From positions 1 through 42,118 of the forward strand of contig NZ_CADIKB010000044.1 of assembly GCF_902859825.1 (NCBI RefSeq): a DNA stretch of 42,118 nucleotides. Reading direction: 5' to 3'. The notes beneath the pieces are model-generated. The model had not been told where the DNA came from. It did not search any database and saw only the letters and a list, made by a program, of their open reading frames with translations. Numbering within the stretch: position 1 is the first letter of the stretch; each line of letters starts with the position of its first letter. Shown here in pieces: positions 39,780 to 42,118 of this stretch. This DNA comes from Paraburkholderia phenoliruptrix. GTDB taxonomy: Bacteria > Pseudomonadota > Gammaproteobacteria > Burkholderiales > Burkholderiaceae. The position numbers were made by a program, and so were the translations under genes.

Positions 39780-39790
39780 GGTACACAAAG
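39780..39790 (+). repeat. direct repeat flanking the integrase-like gene (right)
   Basis: Second copy of GGTACACAAAG; see the copy at 38460. The surrounding bases differ (followed by GAATGC here, CGCAAA there). Confidence 0.3.
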
Positions 39791-39969
39791 GAATGCATGC
39801 GCATCACAAGCATTTGTAATTGCGGGGAAACCTAGCTCGTTCATAAGGTTACTAAAACACCGCCTAGAACCGAAAGCACCGCGCCAGGCCCTCGCTTCAC
39901 GCCGCACTTTTATCCTGCAATCAATCGCCTACACTGGAGCAACGATGCAACCTTTCCAAGGAGGCTGCC

Positions 39970-40131
39970 ATGTCCGAATCGTTGATCGCTTACCTGCTTG
40001 GACCGACCGTCATGGTGCTGGTCGGCGCGGCAATCTGGGCGACGTCCCGCTATCACCACAAGGCGGGATCACAAAAGCTCGAGCGCTGGCTCGACACGCA
40101 TTACGCCGAGTGGCTGCACCACAGGCACTGA
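39970..40131 (+). CDS. small single-span membrane protein
   Basis: A 53-residue protein preceded by AAGGAGG, a perfect Shine-Dalgarno, 6-7 nt before the ATG. It begins M-S-E-S-L-I-A-Y-L-L-G-P-T-V-M-V-L-V-G, so residues 5-24 form one membrane helix; the tail is basic and aromatic (S-R-Y-H-H-K-A-G-S-Q-K-L-E-R-W) and ends H-H-R-H. A terminator follows 29 bp after the stop, so it is probably monocistronic. Function unknown. Confidence 0.75.
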   Translation: MSESLIAYLLGPTVMVLVGAAIWATSRYHHKAGSQKLERWLDTHYAEWLHHRH

Positions 40132-40160
40132 GCGGCAGCGCCAGGCGGCGCCTCAAATGA

Positions 40161-40192
40161 AAAGGCCGTCGCAGCAGGCGACGGCCTTTCTG
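40161..40192. terminator. bidirectional terminator between convergent genes
   Basis: A 12-bp perfect stem AAAGGCCGTCGC / GCGACGGCCTTT with a 5-nt loop, T-rich on the plus side and A-rich before the stem. It serves the small membrane protein gene on the plus strand and probably the secreted protein gene on the minus strand. Confidence 0.8.
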
Positions 40193-40220
40193 TCTGTAGC
40201 GCGTAGCGCGCGCCTCGCGC

Positions 40221-40559
40221 TTACCACCTCGGGTTCGGGTCCGCGTATTCATACTGCCGCGGCGGCGCTCCGCACGCCACATACGCGCGCTGGTACTGGT
40301 CATAGCAGTACCCGGGCGGCGGGCCGTCGTAGGCCGGTGCCGGCTGATACGCGGGCTGCGCGTACACGGGTTGTGCATAAACAGGCTGCTGATAGGCGAC
40401 GACCGGCGCGGGATTCAACACCGAAGTCACGACCGCGCCCAGCACCGCGCCGCCGATCAGCGCGCCGACCAGATCGCCGCCGTCATGGCCATGCGCCGAC
40501 GCCTGTCCTGCGACGCTCAAGCTGCCCACCATCACCAAAGCCACTGCTAACTTTTTCAT
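40221..40559 (-). CDS. secreted glycine-rich protein with Tyr/Pro repeats
   Basis: A 112-residue protein with a clear signal peptide: M-K-K-L-A-V-A-L-V-M-V-G-S-L-S-V-A-G-Q-A-S-A, cleaved after A-S-A. A glycine-zipper-like segment follows (L-V-G-A-L-I-G-G-A-V-L-G-A-V-V-T), then Q-Q-P-V-Y-A-Q-P-V-Y-A-Q-P-A-Y repeats and a C-terminus with two Cys (Y-C-Y-D-Q-Y, V-A-C-G-A). The ATG at 40559 is chosen for the signal peptide, with GGGAGCGGAC before it. Likely a periplasmic or outer-membrane-associated protein; function unknown. Confidence 0.8.
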   Translation of the reverse strand: MKKLAVALVMVGSLSVAGQASAHGHDGGDLVGALIGGAVLGAVVTSVLNPAPVVAYQQPVYAQPVYAQPAYQPAPAYDGPPPGYCYDQYQRAYVACGAPPRQYEYADPNPRW

Positions 40560-40685
40560 TGTCCGCTCCCGCCGTTGAGGCATGGAACGAATTGTCGGCG
40601 AGACGCGCGGAAATAGATGCTGCAAGTGGTAACGACGCATTACGCGTGTAACCGCTGCGGCGGCCGCGCGGTCACCGGCGGCGCA

Positions 40686-42056
40686 TCAACGTTGCCACGA
40701 CGCCGCCGGCACCGGCGCATCGCCGTAATACTTGCGGCGCGCGTCGCGCAGCACCTGTGCTTCTATTGTGCGCTCGTCCACCAGCGCTTTCAGCGCGGCC
40801 ATCACGATGGCCTTGTCATCCACTTCGAAGAACTCGCGCAGCGCCTCGCGCGTATCGCTGCGGCCGAACCCGTCGGTGCCGAGCGTCACATAGCGGCGCG
40901 GCACATACGCGCGAATCAGTTCGGGCACCGCGCGAACGTAGTCCGTGGCGGCAACCACGGGACCTTCAGTACCGCCAAGCATCCGCGCGACGTAAGGCAC
41001 ATGCTGCGGCTCCTCGCCATAGCGGGCGAGCCGCTCGGCCGCCATGCCGTCGCGCTGCAGTTCGCTGAAGCTCGTCACGCTCCAGACCGCCGCGTCGATC
41101 TGCCAGTCGTCCCTGAGCATGCGCTGCGCGGCGAGCACCTCGCCGAGAATCGCGCCGGCGCCGAGCAGTTGAATCTGCGCCGCCGCGCGCTCGTCAGAAC
41201 GAGCGGCGAGCGGATACAGGCCTTTGAGAATGCCTTCACGCACGGCATCCACGTCGCCGCCCGGCGCGCCAGGCTGCGCGTAGTTCTCGTTCATCACCGT
41301 GACGTAATAGAACACGTCGCTCTGGCGCTCGCCCATCTCCCGCATGCCTTCGTCCACGATCACCGCGACCTCATACGCGAACGCGGGGTCGTACGCGCGG
41401 CAATTTGGAATGGTCGATGCCGCCAGGTGGCTCGTGCCGTCCTGATGCTGCAAGCCCTCGCCGCCGAGCGTGGTCTTGCCCGACGTCGCGCCGATCAGGA
41501 AGCCGCGGGCGCGCTGGTCCGCCGCCGCCCAGATCAGGTCGCCAATGCGCTGAAAGCCGAACATCGAGTAGTAGATGTAGAACGGCAGCATCGGCAGGTC
41601 GTGCACGCTGTAGGACGTCGCCGCCGCGATCCACGACGACACCGCGCCCGCCTCCGAAATACCCTCCTCCAGAATCTGGCCCTGCGTGTCTTCGCGGTAG
41701 TACAGCATCGAGCCGAGATCCTCGGGCTCGTACAACTGACCAAGCGGCGAATAGATGCCGACCTGGCGGAACATGTTGGCCATGCCGAAGGTGCGCGCCT
41801 CGTCGGCGACAATCGGCACGATGCGCGGGCCGAGCACAGTGTCCTTGAGCAGCGCCGTCAGCATGCGCACGAGCGCCATCGTCGTGGACATCTCGCGGCC
41901 GTTGGCGTCCAGCGCGAACTGGCTCCAGGAGGACATCGGAGGGACGATCAGCCCCTCCGATGCAACTCTCCGCCTTCTGGGCAGATAGCCTCCGAGAGCG
42001 GCCCGGCGAGGCAATGTCCCACAGACAGTTGAAGGTTGGGACGGCGGGTGCGGCAT
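40686..42056 (-). CDS. aceE: pyruvate dehydrogenase E1 (AceE-type), C-terminal half only
   Basis: A 456-residue frame matching the C-terminal half of homodimeric pyruvate dehydrogenase E1 (about 890 residues when complete). Homology starts at R-R-A-A-L-G-G-Y-L-P-R-R-R (near 42008) and includes A-L-D-A-N-G-R-E-M-S-T-T-M-A, the D-E-A-R-T-F-G-M motif with the Glu that contacts the cofactor pyrimidine, I-Y-S-P-L-G-Q-L-Y and S-G-K-T-T-L-G-G-E-G-L-Q-H-Q-D-G. The N-terminal half, with the diphosphate-binding G-D-G site, is absent. An in-frame TAA lies 6 nt before the ATG, and the 16 residues before the homology do not resemble AceE. It is probably a truncated paralogue and unlikely to be active alone. 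Confidence 0.8.
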   Translation of the reverse strand: MPHPPSQPSTVCGTLPRRAALGGYLPRRRRVASEGLIVPPMSSWSQFALDANGREMSTTMALVRMLTALLKDTVLGPRIVPIVADEARTFGMANMFRQVGIYSPLGQLYEPEDLGSMLYYREDTQGQILEEGISEAGAVSSWIAAATSYSVHDLPMLPFYIYYSMFGFQRIGDLIWAAADQRARGFLIGATSGKTTLGGEGLQHQDGTSHLAASTIPNCRAYDPAFAYEVAVIVDEGMREMGERQSDVFYYVTVMNENYAQPGAPGGDVDAVREGILKGLYPLAARSDERAAAQIQLLGAGAILGEVLAAQRMLRDDWQIDAAVWSVTSFSELQRDGMAAERLARYGEEPQHVPYVARMLGGTEGPVVAATDYVRAVPELIRAYVPRRYVTLGTDGFGRSDTREALREFFEVDDKAIVMAALKALVDERTIEAQVLRDARRKYYGDAPVPAASWQR

Positions 42057-42118
42057 AGATTATGCGACCTTGCGATCATGGTCAATGTTGGATTTCGAGG
42101 GCGAACGCTTCAGGGCGG

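Noticed and set aside
1..42118. CRISPR arrays, rRNA genes and complete tRNAs
   Set aside because: No regularly spaced repeats, rRNA signatures or full cloverleaf were seen; only the degenerate tRNA-like element at 27179-27239 was found.

Overview
The window looks like the replication-origin neighbourhood of a Burkholderiaceae chromosome (Paraburkholderia/Burkholderia/Caballeronia-like; inference). The grounds are the divergent dnaA-dnaN-gyrB and rpmH-rnpA-yidD-yidC blocks followed by mnmE, GC-rich third codon positions in those genes, a homodimeric-type AceE, and type VI secretion effectors of the kind first named in Burkholderia. The right third (about 27.4-42.1 kb) is core chromosome. The left two thirds are an accessory region with patchier composition, insertion-sequence debris, broken genes and several defence- or competition-type modules.

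Left accessory part (1-13.5 kb). It opens with the 5' end of a probable IS1595-type transposase. Next, on the minus strand, comes a pair made of a HEPN-motif gene and a small nuclease-like gene split by an in-frame amber codon. A small HTH regulator with an unknown partner gene follows. The most interesting block is a tightly coupled plus-strand operon at 3.36-7.86 kb. It holds an HELSH metallopeptidase-like protein (possibly interrupted near its 5' end by an in-frame ochre), an unknown 232-residue protein, a SIR2-like protein with the NAD-site residues, and a second small HEPN protein. Two abutting 10-bp perfect palindromes lie just upstream. I know no described system with exactly this set, so it is offered as a candidate anti-phage or abortive-infection system. 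A small secreted peptide gene, an HTH-containing gene cut by an IS256-family element (a complete copy joined to a 410-bp partial copy), a ParB-like gene pair (the first truncated) and an IS66 remnant close this part.

Type VI secretion (T6SS) accessory island (13.5-25.5 kb, minus strand). The order of transcription is vgrG, DUF4123 adaptor, VasX/BTH_I2691-type effector, immunity-like membrane protein, a frameshifted second immunity-like gene, PAAR, a second effector of the same N-terminal class, and its own membrane partner. Overlapping start/stop codons tie the effectors to their partners. No T6SS structural genes are present, so this is an orphan effector island served by an apparatus encoded elsewhere.

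Junction (25.5-27.4 kb). This stretch holds a gene-poor segment, an HNH nuclease gene, the 3' tail of another IS256-family transposase, a strong hairpin terminator and a tRNA-like remnant that appears to have lost its D-arm.

Core (27.4-42.1 kb). gyrB, dnaN and dnaA read leftward; rpmH, rnpA, yidD, yidC and mnmE read rightward. A consensus DnaA box lies in the dnaA-rpmH gap, the likely oriC area. An XRE-type regulator sits between yidC and mnmE. Downstream of mnmE are an integrase-like gene lacking the catalytic tyrosine, a small membrane protein with a strong Shine-Dalgarno, a secreted glycine-rich protein, and a C-terminal half of aceE without its N-terminal half.
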